Of a stretch of 58,962 bases of DNA, positions 15,911-25,256 are shown piece after piece (within the stretch, counting starts at the first letter, position 1; each line of letters starts with the position of its first letter). This stretch comes from Anaerolineae bacterium (lineage in GTDB: Bacteria > Chloroflexota > Anaerolineae > JAFGEY01): positions 1 through 58,962 of the forward strand of contig JAFGIE010000215.1 of NCBI GenBank assembly GCA_016929775.1. Reading direction: 5' to 3'. Made by a program: the position numbers and the translations under genes. Under the pieces are notes generated by a model. It had not been told where the DNA came from. It searched no databases and worked only from the letters and a program-made list of their open reading frames with translations.

Positions 15911-16864
15911 ATGGAGTACCGGCAACTTGGCAGCGCAGGGGTCCGTGTGTCCATGATCGGCCTGGGCACGAACCGCTTCGGCTCGGACGTCCTGCCGCAG
16001 TCCGAGGTGAACAGCCTGATCGACGCCGCACAGGATCTGGGCATCAACCTGATCGACACGGCGGACGTCTATACGGGCGGGCGATCGGAAGAGAGCCTCG
16101 GCGTAGCGCTCAAGGGACGCTGGGATCGGTTTGTCGTGGCGACCAAGGGCTACTTTCCGGTGGGCGACGGGCCGAACGATCGCGGCGCGTCGCGCTACCA
16201 CATCGTGAACGCAGTCGAAGCCAGCCTGCGCCGGCTGCAGAGCGATCACATCGACCTGTACTACATGCACCGCTGGGACGAAGCTGCGCCGATCGAGGAG
16301 ACGCTGCGCGCGCTCGACGACCTGGTCCGGTCGGGCAAGGTGCGCTACGTCGGCGGCTCTGGCTTTGCCTCCTGGCAGCTCGCGCGCGCCAACACGCTGG
16401 CAGAGCTGCGCGGGTGGACGCCCTTTGTCGCCATGCAGTCGCACTATCACATGCTGGAGCGCGACGTGGAGCGCGAAGTGCTGCCCTGCTGCGCCGCCCT
16501 CGGCGTTGGGTTCGTGCCCTTCTTTCCGCTGGCGGGAGGCTTCCTGACCGGCAAGTACCAACGCGGGGAGGCTGCGCCTCCTGGGTCACGCGGCGAGAGC
16601 AGCAGCTACGTGCAGGGGTACATGACGGAGCGTAACTATGACCGGGTCGAACGGCTGAGCGCCTGGGCTGCGGCGCGAGGTCGGACCATGGTCGAGCTGG
16701 CAGAGGCGTGGTTGCTGGCGCACCCGCAGGTGTGCTCGGTGATCTCGGGCGCGACCAAGCTGGCGCACGTCACGAGCAATGCCAAGGCTGCCGATTGGGC
16801 GCTTGGCGCGGACGAGCTGGCAGAGGTGAATGCCATGCTGGACGGTGCACAGGACGAGGGATAG
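15911..16864 (+). CDS. Aldo/keto reductase
   Basis: 317-aa (alpha/beta)8 NAD(P)H-dependent oxidoreductase. The catalytic tetrad region is visible: Asp and Tyr in NLIDTADVYTGGRSEESLG, Lys in VATKGYF, His in LYYMHRWD. The NADP-binding C-terminus carries SVISGATKLAHVTSNAKA. It belongs to the YajO/YhdN-like bacterial AKR branch; the carbonyl substrate is unknown. Good ribosome site (AGGAAAGGAG). Downstream of the PHP gene and probably in the same unit. Confidence 0.9.
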   Translation: MEYRQLGSAGVRVSMIGLGTNRFGSDVLPQSEVNSLIDAAQDLGINLIDTADVYTGGRSEESLGVALKGRWDRFVVATKGYFPVGDGPNDRGASRYHIVNAVEASLRRLQSDHIDLYYMHRWDEAAPIEETLRALDDLVRSGKVRYVGGSGFASWQLARANTLAELRGWTPFVAMQSHYHMLERDVEREVLPCCAALGVGFVPFFPLAGGFLTGKYQRGEAAPPGSRGESSSYVQGYMTERNYDRVERLSAWAAARGRTMVELAEAWLLAHPQVCSVISGATKLAHVTSNAKAADWALGADELAEVNAMLDGAQDEG

Positions 16865-16930
16865 CGGTTTGCCCTGCGCGACTGGGGCGCTGGGCGTGGA
16901 GCGCATGCTGCGCGACGACAGGAGGCGGTT

Positions 16931-17791
16931 ATGAGCAAGAAGAAGAAGCGTGCAGAAGCCGAGGAGGCGCAACCGCAGCAGGTGGTGGTGACCGGGGACA
17001 TCCCACAGGAGCGCAAAGAGATCGATCCCAAGTTCTACAACGGCGAGCTGCGCAGGCTGCAGGTCGAGCTGGTCAAGCTGCAGCGGTGGATCCAGACGAC
17101 CGGCGCCAGGGTGGTTGTGCTCTTTGAGGGCCGAGATGCGGCAGGCAAGGGAGGGGTGATCAAGCGCATCACGCAGCGCCTGAACCCGCGCATCTGCCGG
17201 GTCGTCGCCCTGGGCGTGCCCACCGAACGCGAAAAATCGCAGTGGTACTTTCAGCGCTACGTGTCGCAGCTACCGGCGGGCGGGGAAATGGTGCTCTTTG
17301 ACCGCAGCTGGTATAACCGCGCCCTGGTCGAGCACGTGATGGGATTCTGCACAGAGGCCGAGTACCGGGAGTTCCTGCGCTCGTGTCCCGAGTTCGAGCG
17401 CATGCTCGTCCGATCGGGGATCATCCTGATCAAGTACTGGTTCTCGGTGAGCGACGAGGAGCAGGAACGCCGATTCGAGGCGCGGATCGACGATCCGACC
17501 AAGCGCTGGAAACTGAGCGCGATGGACCTCCAGGCCCGATCGCGGTGGGTCGAGTACTCGATGGCAAAGGATGCCATGTTTGCCACGACGGACATCAAGC
17601 AGGTGCCGTGGTACGTCGTGCCTGCCGATGACAAGAGGCGTGCGCGGCTGAACTGCATCCATCACTTGTTGAGCATGATCCCGTACGAGGACCTGTCGGC
17701 GGAACAGATCGAGCTGCCGCCTCGGCAGCCGGACATTGGCTACGTGCGTCCACCGATCACGGACCAGACCTTCGTGCCCGACGTGTACTAG
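16931..17791 (+). CDS. ppk2: Polyphosphate kinase 2 (PPK2 class I-like)
   Basis: 286 aa. PPK2 enzymes move phosphate between polyphosphate and nucleotides, usually making NTP from NDP. Walker A is GRDAAGKG (about residues 67-74), Walker B region is MVLFDRSWYNRA, and the lid has the typical FEARIDDPTKRWKLSAMD. Single-domain length fits class I. The N-terminus starts with a Lys-rich stretch (SKKKKR). ATG start with GGAGG (16921-16925) about 5 nt upstream. No ppk1 or exopolyphosphatase is nearby. Confidence 0.93.
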   Translation: MSKKKKRAEAEEAQPQQVVVTGDIPQERKEIDPKFYNGELRRLQVELVKLQRWIQTTGARVVVLFEGRDAAGKGGVIKRITQRLNPRICRVVALGVPTEREKSQWYFQRYVSQLPAGGEMVLFDRSWYNRALVEHVMGFCTEAEYREFLRSCPEFERMLVRSGIILIKYWFSVSDEEQERRFEARIDDPTKRWKLSAMDLQARSRWVEYSMAKDAMFATTDIKQVPWYVVPADDKRRARLNCIHHLLSMIPYEDLSAEQIELPPRQPDIGYVRPPITDQTFVPDVY

Positions 17792-17977
17792 CGCCCGGGT
17801 ACTGCGCACCGGGAGCCCGTGCACGGCGCTCGCCGCCCTCGAAGGACCTACGCCCATCTATGGCGGCGTGGGGTGTGGGTGATGGTGCACGGGCTGTGGA
17901 GAGGTGGAGCAGACGAGGCGACGCCCCTGTGACGTGAGCAGCGGGCGCGATGTGAGTCAACCAGGAGGAGGGTGGCG

Positions 17978-19096
17978 ATGAGCGAGGACAAGGCGGGCGG
18001 CACGCTGCCGATGGTGTCGCTGGGCAACACGGGCAAGATGGTCTCGCGGTTCTGCCTGGGCGGCTTTCACCAGGTGGAGATCAGCTCGGAGATCGTGGCG
18101 CAGGTCGTCGATGCGTTCCTGGAGAACGGCGGGAACTATATCGAGACCGCACGCTCCTACGGTGGAGGCGCCTCGGAGGAGAAGCTCGGGCGCGCGCTGC
18201 GTGGGCGGCGGGACCAGGTCGTGCTGTGCACCAAGACCGGCGCACGCTCCGCGGACGAGGCGCGCCGCGAGCTGGAGCTGTCGCTGGAGGCGCTGCAGAC
18301 CGATCACGTCGAGTTTGTGCTCTTTCACGGCGTCGGCGAGGGCGAGTTGGACACGATTGCCGCCCCCGGTGGCGCGCTGGAGGGCCTGCAACGCGCGATC
18401 GACGAGGGGATGGTCAGCGCCCTGGGCCTGAGCTCGCATTGGCCCCCCGTGTACCTGGAGGCCTTTGAGCGGCTGCCTCTCTCCCTGATCTTGATCTGGT
18501 GCAACTATCTGGACAACCTCAACTTCCCGATCATCCCGAACGAGATCATCCCCGCGGCGCGAGAGCGCGGGATCGGCGTGACGGGCATGAAGCCGCTCGC
18601 CGATGGTTTCCTGTACCGCTCGGTGGCGCACGCGGTGCGGTATGCGCTGGGCGCAGGCGCTGACGTGGCAGTGTGTGGCACGAACACCGTCGCACACGTG
18701 GCGCAGGTCGCCGCTGCGGTGCGCGCCGGTCCAGCAGATGCGGCGATGCAGGAGGCGATCCTGCGTGACGCGATCGACCTGGGGGCATACGTCTGCCGGC
18801 AGTGCGGGGCTTGTCCGGACGCGCTGATGGATGCCTTCCGCCTGGAGGGGGTCTATGACCGGCAGATGATCGACTATTTGCCGCACGACCCTGCCGACTA
18901 TGCCCTGCGGGTACGGCTGGCACATTGGTTCGCAGGTCGCGAGCGCGCGGCGGCGCTGTATGCCGCGGCGGGCTATGATGCGACGGCGTTGATCGCCGCC
19001 GCGGGCGGCGTGGCGTGCCCGTACGGGATCGATGTCGTGCGCAAGGCCAAGATCGCCACCGCCAAGCTGAGCGGGCAAAAGGTCAACCTGATCTAG
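17978..19096 (+). CDS. Aldo/keto reductase with Cys-rich C-terminal segment
   Basis: 372 aa. AKR barrel in the first 270 residues (NYIETARSYGGGASEEKLG for Asp/Tyr, LCTKTG for Lys, VLFHGVG for His). After it comes CRQCGAC (about residue 272) and a later VACPYGIDV, which together give four Cys, as in the 4Fe-4S-carrying AKR branch. The spacing between the third and fourth Cys is much longer than in a standard ferredoxin motif, so cluster binding is uncertain. ATG 17978 has AGGAGGAGGG upstream; GTG at 17972 is less likely. The 186-bp gap before it holds no gene I can support. Confidence 0.82.
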   Translation: MSEDKAGGTLPMVSLGNTGKMVSRFCLGGFHQVEISSEIVAQVVDAFLENGGNYIETARSYGGGASEEKLGRALRGRRDQVVLCTKTGARSADEARRELELSLEALQTDHVEFVLFHGVGEGELDTIAAPGGALEGLQRAIDEGMVSALGLSSHWPPVYLEAFERLPLSLILIWCNYLDNLNFPIIPNEIIPAARERGIGVTGMKPLADGFLYRSVAHAVRYALGAGADVAVCGTNTVAHVAQVAAAVRAGPADAAMQEAILRDAIDLGAYVCRQCGACPDALMDAFRLEGVYDRQMIDYLPHDPADYALRVRLAHWFAGRERAAALYAAAGYDATALIAAAGGVACPYGIDVVRKAKIATAKLSGQKVNLI

Positions 19097-19150
19097 CGCG
19101 GGCGCGCCGGATCGCGGGACAGACCGAGCAACGATCGGAGCAGCGAGGGG

Positions 19151-19555
19151 ATGCCCTCCATAGAGCAGCTGAGCGTGCGCACGCCGTCACACGCGTGCAT
19201 GATCGAGATCACGGACCAGGTCGCACAGGCCGTCGCGCAGACGGGGATTGCGGAAGGCGTGTGCTATGTGTACGTCCCGCATACGACCGCCGGTGTGACG
19301 ATCAACGAGAACGCGGATCCCACGGTGCGCGAGGACATGCTGCGCGCGCTGGACAAGGTCGTGCCGTGGCGTGACGGCTATACGCACGCGGAGGGGAACT
19401 CGGCAGCGCACATCAAGGCGAGCATGATGGGCTCCGCACAGGCGGTCCTCGTCAGCGGGGGGCGACTACAGCTGGGAACGTGGCAGGGGATCTACCTGTG
19501 CGAGTTCGACGGGCCACGCCGCCGGCGGGTGTGGGTCAAGGTGATCGCTGGTTGA
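19151..19555 (+). CDS. yjbQ: YjbQ family protein (UPF0047)
   Basis: 134 aa, whole-length match to the YjbQ/UPF0047 family. Diagnostic blocks are VYVPHTTAGVTINENADP, the His/Lys segment AEGNSAAHIKASMMG and LGTWQGIYLCEFDGPRRR. Family members show thiamine-phosphate synthase side activity, but the physiological role is unsettled. ATG 19151 has GCGAGGGG upstream. Its stop overlaps the TTG start of the ComB-like gene. Confidence 0.92.
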   Translation: MPSIEQLSVRTPSHACMIEITDQVAQAVAQTGIAEGVCYVYVPHTTAGVTINENADPTVREDMLRALDKVVPWRDGYTHAEGNSAAHIKASMMGSAQAVLVSGGRLQLGTWQGIYLCEFDGPRRRRVWVKVIAG

Positions 19556-20286
19556 GCGAGGCCAAGCGGTCGGTGCGCGTTGCATTCGAGATCGGCGCAC
19601 GGGGCGCGGCGCGCGCCGCAGCACGGGATGACGTGCTGGTCGTGGTGGACGCCCTGCGCGCGAGCGCCACGATCATTGCCGCGCTGCAGGCAGGCGCGCG
19701 GCGCGTCTTGCCCGTTCGCACCGTGGCGGAGGCGGAGGCCTACCTGGGCGCGCCAGGGTACCTGGTGGCTGGGGAGCGGGGGGGCGCCAAGCCATCCACC
19801 TTTGACCTCGGCAACTCGCCCGTGCAGATCATGGCGCACAGCGCGCAGGTCGCGGATCGGACGGTCGTGCTGACCACGTCAAATGGGACGCGATGCGTCG
19901 ATGCTGCGCGCGGAGGCGCAGCCGGTCTGCTGATCGGCTCGACCCTGAACGCGCGCGCCGTTGCCGATGCGGCGATGGCGTACGCCACCGAACAGGAGCG
20001 GGATATCACGGTGTTGGCGGCGGGATTGGACGACCGGCCGGCGCAGGAGGACACCTACGCGCAGACCTTGATCGCCACGCGGCTGATCCGGCGCGGCGCC
20101 CTACCGCTCCATCCCGTCAAACCGGTGTGCGAGGGGGCGAGCAGAGCGGTGTTCCAGGGGTCGGAGTCAGCCCGGCGCCTGACGCTCTTGGGCTATGCCG
20201 ACGACGTCGAGCTGTGCGCCCGCATCGACGTGTGGGATACCGTGCCCGTGTACGGCGCAGACGGCTTTCGAGCGCTGCGCGCCTAG
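19552..20286 (+). CDS. comB: 2-phosphosulfolactate phosphatase family protein (ComB)
   Basis: 244 aa from TTG 19552, which overlaps the YjbQ stop (TTGA); GTG 19573 is an alternative. The ComB fold is shown by VVVDALRASATIIAALQAGA, AGERGGAKPSTFDLGNSP and VVLTTSNGTRCVDAA, plus AQEDTYAQTLIATRL. ComB dephosphorylates 2-phosphosulfolactate in coenzyme M synthesis. Many bacteria without that pathway carry homologues of unknown function, and no other coenzyme M genes are here. It precedes the A2M-like gene by 26 bp. Confidence 0.87.
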   Translation: MSEAKRSVRVAFEIGARGAARAAARDDVLVVVDALRASATIIAALQAGARRVLPVRTVAEAEAYLGAPGYLVAGERGGAKPSTFDLGNSPVQIMAHSAQVADRTVVLTTSNGTRCVDAARGGAAGLLIGSTLNARAVADAAMAYATEQERDITVLAAGLDDRPAQEDTYAQTLIATRLIRRGALPLHPVKPVCEGASRAVFQGSESARRLTLLGYADDVELCARIDVWDTVPVYGADGFRALRA

Positions 20287-20312
20287 GCGCCCGCAGACAC
20301 CCCGTGGCAGAC

Positions 20313-23300
20313 ATGTCTCCCGACCGCACAGCCCCGACCAGGCCCGCACTCGTGCGCCGCAGCTGGCGCGTGGTGTGGCGCCTGTGCGCCGTCCTCCTGG
20401 CGCTGATCATGGTGGGCGCGCTGGTCGGGGTGCTCTACCCGCTCGTGCAAGCCGACGCCCTACCCGCTCCGCCGCTGCCCCCCTTTACGCCCGAACCGCC
20501 CGACCTGCAGGAGACGTTGGTCCTGGGGTCGACGACGTTCGCCCCCCAGACGCCGGGCTCGGTACGTGTCCTGGTCCGCGATCCACGCTCAGGCACGCCG
20601 CTAGCCGGGGCGGCGGTACGTCTGTCGTTGGCGCCCGTGGGCAGCACGAGCGGCGAGGCGCTGTTCAGCGGGCTCACCGGCGAGCTTGGAACGGTCGACG
20701 CTGCGTTCGACGTGCCGGCGCTGGCAGAGGGCGAGTGGTCGCTCGTCGTGGAGGTCGACGGCCCGATCGGCGCGCAGCGCATAGTGCGACCGGCTGTGGT
20801 GCAGCGCGCGATCGACGCGGCGCTCGCCATGGACCGCGCCGTCTACCACCCAGGCGACGTGGTGCATGGATGGCTGTGGGCAGTGGGGCAGGTCGACCGC
20901 AGGCCTGTCGCAGGGGTACCCGTGCGCTGGACGCTGCTCGACGCACGCGGGAACCCAGTCTGCAGTCAGGCGAACGAGACGTCACAGGTCGGCACGGCGA
21001 ACGGCGCATGCCGCCTGGCAGACGTGATCGGCGAGGGGACCTACCGGATGCGCGCGGCGCTTGACGGGATCACGGTCGAGCGCGAGGTCGAGGTGCGGCG
21101 ATCGGCGCCGGGCGAGTTGGGCGTCGAGCTGCGCATGCGGGAGGGGTACCTGCTGCTGGGCGCCCCGGCTGTCGGCGCGGTCACCGTCACTGATCCGTAC
21201 GGCGATCCGGTCGATGCTGCGTCGGTCGCGGTCTCGGTGCGGCGTGACCCCGGTGTAGAGGCGCTGCACGCCCTGTACGCGGCTGGAGAGACAGATCCGG
21301 GGGGCGTCTTTGCCTTCGAGGCTGAGTGGGACCTGCGCGCCGCCGAACTGCTGGGGGAGACGCCGGGCACGGCGTGGCTGGTCGCCCAGGTCGAGGACGC
21401 GTCGGGGCGACGCGGGCAGTCTGCGCTGCGCCTGCCCGTGTCTGCACAGGCGCTGTACGTCACGGCGTGGCCCGAGAACGGGGCGCTCAAGCCAGGGGTC
21501 GAGAGCCTGGTGCGCGTGCGCGTCGCTGCCCCGGATGGCACCCCGGTCCGCTGTCAGCTGGAGGCGACGTTCGGCGAGGGGGGCGCCCCGATCGAGGCAG
21601 CGTGCGACGAGGAGGGCATGGCCTACCTGCGCACGACGCCGGAGGCGGGCCCGCGGCTCACGATCACGGTACGGGCTGTCGATGGACGGAACCACGAGGC
21701 GACGTCGCGGTTCACGCTCCCGGTGCTGGACACAGCCCAGCCGCTCGTGATCCGGCCCGATCGCGACGTCTATCGCCCCGGCGAGGAGATACGCGTCGAC
21801 GCGATCGCGCCCGCTGACGCACGAGCGGTCTACCTCGACGTGCGGGTGAACGGACAGCCGGTCGCCGCCTATGCCGCCCCCGTGGTGAGCGGACACGCCT
21901 CCTTTGGGATCACGCCGCCCGGCGCTCTCCCGGGGAGGGTGGAGCTCGATGCCTACGCGTGGTTGCCGGACGGGACGCTGGCGCGGGACGTGCGAGCGGT
22001 GCTCGTACGTGCCGAACCGGCGTTGGATCTGTCGCTATCGCCCGATGCGCGCGTCCACCCGGCAGGGGGATCCGCACGTGTGCTCGCACAGGCGATCGAC
22101 GCGCGCGGCGGCGTGGAGGGCGTGATCAGCGCGTGGGCCACGCTGTCCAGCGCGGGCGGGGTGGCGCTGGCCCCCCCTGCGGGCGCCGTACGCGCGCCAA
22201 GCGCCGTAGCGGCGCCCGATCTCGCACCTCAGTATGCCGAGGTGGTCAGCCGCACGCGACCGGTGCCCGCGGCAGTCCAGCGCGAGCTGACTGCGTACGA
22301 CCTGGCGTGGACGGCGCGCCGGCAGAGGCTGGGCGCCGCGGCAGAACGCGCGCAGTGGGGCATGGTCGGCGTAGCAGCGCTGGCGTGGACTGTCGTGCTG
22401 CCGGTCCTGTGGAGGAGCGGCGTGGGGCGAGGCCGAACTGCGATCGGCGCGTTGCTGGCGTGGGCCTTGCTCACCGCTGGCGGGGTCTTGCTGGCGCATG
22501 GAGCGCTCGCGGCAATGGGGGTGGGCGCCGTCGTTGCGCTGACGCTCGCCTGGCTGGGCGCCGTCGTGACCGGGCTGGTGCAGGCGTGGCTCGACCGAGA
22601 CCGGTCGGGCTTGGTGGCTCTGGTCCTGACGGTGGGCGCTGCTGCGCTCGCAGTGGGCATCCGCGCCGCCCTGGAACGGGGAGGCGCTCCCGCTTCCGCT
22701 CCGACCTCTGCCGGGTGGGTCGCGCTGGCGGCGACCACGCTGGCTGCGTGCGTGCTGGGCGTCGCACGGCTCGCGGAAAGGCGGTTCTCGCGGGCGGGCG
22801 CCAGCTTGGCGCTGGTGGCGCTCGTGGGGTGCACGTGGGGCGGCGGCGTGCTGGCTGGTCGGGGTCCGGATGTACCAGCGTACCAGGCGCCGACCCTGCC
22901 CGCGCCTCTGCCCGTTCCCCCAACGCCGGTGCCCGTGCAAGGGGAGCAGACCCTCTACCTGCCCGCGGCGCAGGAGGAACGTCTCCCCTTCGCGGATGCT
23001 TTTGCGCTGTCGGATGACGACGTGCTGTTCTGGGAACCGGAGCGAGAGACAGATGCGCAGGGAGAGGCGGCGCTGCAGGTCCCGCTTCCTGCCTCGCCTG
23101 GCGAGGTGCGGTTGCACGCGATCGCGGTCGGACGTGACGGGGCGTGGGGCGCGGCAGAGGTGGCGCTCCTCGCCACGCAGCCGCTCGTCGCCCACTTTTC
23201 GCCCCCCACGGAGGTGTCGGTCGGGGATCGACTGGACTTGCCGCTCTCGCTGCACAACGCCGTCTCCATCTCACAGACCGTCCAGGTCACGCTCACCGAG

Positions 23301-25139
23301 GCGCCCTGGTTTAGGCTCCGGCAGGCGGGCGCCGGCGTACAGCAGGCTGTGCTGCAGGGGGGCGAGACGCGCGTCCTCGTCCTGCCGGTCGAGGCGCGCG
23401 TGTGGGGCGAGCAGACGCTGACGGTGACGGTGGAGAGCGAGGCGTGGCGAGGCGTGATCACGCGCACCGTAGCCGTGGCGCCCGACGGCATGTGGGTCGC
23501 GCGCGCGTACAGCTGGTGGACGGCGGACTGGACGAGCCACCTCTTCCGCATCCCGTGGAGCGCCCTGGCAGACACAGACCAGATCGCCGTCAAGGCGTAC
23601 CTCGGTCCGCACGCCATCCTGGAGGAGGCGCTCGGTCGCGCCGTGCAGCAGGGGGGGGCGGCGTTCGACCAGGCAGCGGCAGGGGTGGAGGCGCGGCTTC
23701 TCTACGTGCGTTACCTCGAGCAGACGGGGCGCTGGGAGGGCGCAGAGCGCGCTGCCCTGGAGCAGATGCTCGCCTACGATGCTCAACGCCTGCTCGCCTA
23801 CCAGACGCCCGAAGGCGGCTTCTCAGTCCTGGGGAGCGGAACGCCCGACCTGTTCCGCAGTGCGACTGCCCTACGCTGCCTGGGCGAACTCGCGGCGCTC
23901 TCGCTGGTCGACCATTCGGTCGTGGACGGCGCCGCACGGTGGCTGCTCGGGCAGCAGGGCGCGGATGGGACGTGGCGCCTCGCGGATCTGCCCGCCTCGT
24001 GGTCGAGGCTGCGCCACGCCGAGCTGCCGGTGACGGCGTACGTGACCTGGGCGCTGGTCGATGCCGGGTACGGGGACGCGCGCGGCGTCGTGGCTGCGGC
24101 GGCGTACCTCGAGCAGATGATGGATCAGGTGCAGGACGCGTACGTGTTGTCGCTGGTCGCCAATGCGCTGGTCGCGCGCCAGCAACCGTCGGATGCGTTG
24201 TCGGCTGCGCTAGCGCGCCTGTCGGAGCAGGCAGCCGAGCGCGAGCGGATGGCGGTGTGGAGCAGCGACCTGCAGACCCTGAGCGGGTCGGTGGGCGGCG
24301 ATCCCGACGCGGACGGGTACATGACGCCAAGCCGGAGGGTCGAGGTCACGGCGCTGGCGACGCATGCCCTGGCGCATGCGGGCGTCTATCCAGAGCAGGT
24401 CGCCAAGGGGCTGGCGATGTTGACCGACAGCCGCGACGTGAACGGTACGTGGAGCGCGCCGTGGGCTACAGTGTGGGCGCTGCGTGCCTACCTGGCAAGC
24501 CTGCCGGAGCCCGCGGCGAGCCCTGGCGAGGTCGGGCTGTCTTCTGCGGTACAGGTCACGGTGGGCGATGCCGAGGCCGAACCGCTCCTCCTAGAGGGAG
24601 ACGTGGGGGCGCAGGCTGCGTTCTCCGATCTGTCCAAGGGGTACAACGACGTCCAGATCGCGGTTGACGGGGATGAGGTCGCCTTCCAGATCGTGGGCAG
24701 CTACTGCACGCTGTGGAGCCAGGTGCCTGCCCCGCTCCCCGAAGAAGAGGACCTATCGGTCGAGGTGCGGTATGCGCGCACCTCGGTCGAGGTCGGCGAC
24801 GCGATCGACGTGTCGGTCGATGTGATGCTCAATCGGCCCGGCGAGGCCCCTCTGGTTGAGCTCGAGCTAGGGGTGCCGCCCGGGCTGTCGCCGATCAGCG
24901 CCGACCTGGACCGGCTCGTGGCGGAGGGCACGATCGCCCGCCACGAGCGTGACGGTCAGCGGCTCCTGATCCACCTTCTGAACCTCTCCTCACAACAACC
25001 GCTGCGCTTCACATACCGCTTGCGCGCCCTCTACCCGGTTCGGGTGAGCACCGGACCGACGTACGCGTGGGATGTGTCGAACCCGCAGCGTCCCGCCATT
25101 CGCGCTCCGATCGAGATCGAGGTCCTGGGCAGGCAATAG
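20313..25139 (+). CDS. Alpha-2-macroglobulin-like membrane protein without a thioester motif
   Basis: 1608 aa from ATG 20313 (GTG 20304 is possible). An N-terminal membrane anchor covers about 20-45. A series of beta-sandwich macroglobulin-like domains follows (for example IRPDRDVYRPGEEIRVDAIAP). About 4-5 hydrophobic helices occupy about 683-850. The second half has the A2M core DVLFWEPERETDAQGEAALQ (about 905-925) and an alpha/alpha-toroid (about 1165-1400: TPEGGFSVLGSG, LLGQQGADGTW). The GCGEQ/CLEQ thioester is absent where expected (about 1095-1110). Bacterial A2M proteins trap proteases or act in the envelope with PBPs; thioester-less forms (YfaS type) exist. An internal membrane block is unusual. 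Confidence 0.82.
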   Translation: MSPDRTAPTRPALVRRSWRVVWRLCAVLLALIMVGALVGVLYPLVQADALPAPPLPPFTPEPPDLQETLVLGSTTFAPQTPGSVRVLVRDPRSGTPLAGAAVRLSLAPVGSTSGEALFSGLTGELGTVDAAFDVPALAEGEWSLVVEVDGPIGAQRIVRPAVVQRAIDAALAMDRAVYHPGDVVHGWLWAVGQVDRRPVAGVPVRWTLLDARGNPVCSQANETSQVGTANGACRLADVIGEGTYRMRAALDGITVEREVEVRRSAPGELGVELRMREGYLLLGAPAVGAVTVTDPYGDPVDAASVAVSVRRDPGVEALHALYAAGETDPGGVFAFEAEWDLRAAELLGETPGTAWLVAQVEDASGRRGQSALRLPVSAQALYVTAWPENGALKPGVESLVRVRVAAPDGTPVRCQLEATFGEGGAPIEAACDEEGMAYLRTTPEAGPRLTITVRAVDGRNHEATSRFTLPVLDTAQPLVIRPDRDVYRPGEEIRVDAIAPADARAVYLDVRVNGQPVAAYAAPVVSGHASFGITPPGALPGRVELDAYAWLPDGTLARDVRAVLVRAEPALDLSLSPDARVHPAGGSARVLAQAIDARGGVEGVISAWATLSSAGGVALAPPAGAVRAPSAVAAPDLAPQYAEVVSRTRPVPAAVQRELTAYDLAWTARRQRLGAAAERAQWGMVGVAALAWTVVLPVLWRSGVGRGRTAIGALLAWALLTAGGVLLAHGALAAMGVGAVVALTLAWLGAVVTGLVQAWLDRDRSGLVALVLTVGAAALAVGIRAALERGGAPASAPTSAGWVALAATTLAACVLGVARLAERRFSRAGASLALVALVGCTWGGGVLAGRGPDVPAYQAPTLPAPLPVPPTPVPVQGEQTLYLPAAQEERLPFADAFALSDDDVLFWEPERETDAQGEAALQVPLPASPGEVRLHAIAVGRDGAWGAAEVALLATQPLVAHFSPPTEVSVGDRLDLPLSLHNAVSISQTVQVTLTEAPWFRLRQAGAGVQQAVLQGGETRVLVLPVEARVWGEQTLTVTVESEAWRGVITRTVAVAPDGMWVARAYSWWTADWTSHLFRIPWSALADTDQIAVKAYLGPHAILEEALGRAVQQGGAAFDQAAAGVEARLLYVRYLEQTGRWEGAERAALEQMLAYDAQRLLAYQTPEGGFSVLGSGTPDLFRSATALRCLGELAALSLVDHSVVDGAARWLLGQQGADGTWRLADLPASWSRLRHAELPVTAYVTWALVDAGYGDARGVVAAAAYLEQMMDQVQDAYVLSLVANALVARQQPSDALSAALARLSEQAAERERMAVWSSDLQTLSGSVGGDPDADGYMTPSRRVEVTALATHALAHAGVYPEQVAKGLAMLTDSRDVNGTWSAPWATVWALRAYLASLPEPAASPGEVGLSSAVQVTVGDAEAEPLLLEGDVGAQAAFSDLSKGYNDVQIAVDGDEVAFQIVGSYCTLWSQVPAPLPEEEDLSVEVRYARTSVEVGDAIDVSVDVMLNRPGEAPLVELELGVPPGLSPISADLDRLVAEGTIARHERDGQRLLIHLLNLSSQQPLRFTYRLRALYPVRVSTGPTYAWDVSNPQRPAIRAPIEIEVLGRQ

Positions 25140-25256
25140 GCAGATCAGGGCTTCGCCGCTACCTTTGACCGCGTAGGGTGTTTGCACTCATGAGAGACGG
25201 TAGACGCCGGGACACGCGGGCGTGGGGTGTGTTCCGTCACGCGATGGAGTGCGCGA

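Noticed and set aside
15080..16561. A 493-residue minus-strand frame opposite the PHP and aldo/keto reductase genes
   Set aside because: Low-complexity, Arg/His-rich shadow of two well-supported plus-strand genes.
25165..25196. TTGACC and downstream hexamer as a promoter for the SDR gene
   Set aside because: The -35 is fair but no acceptable -10 is present at 17 bp (TCATGA), so I do not list it.
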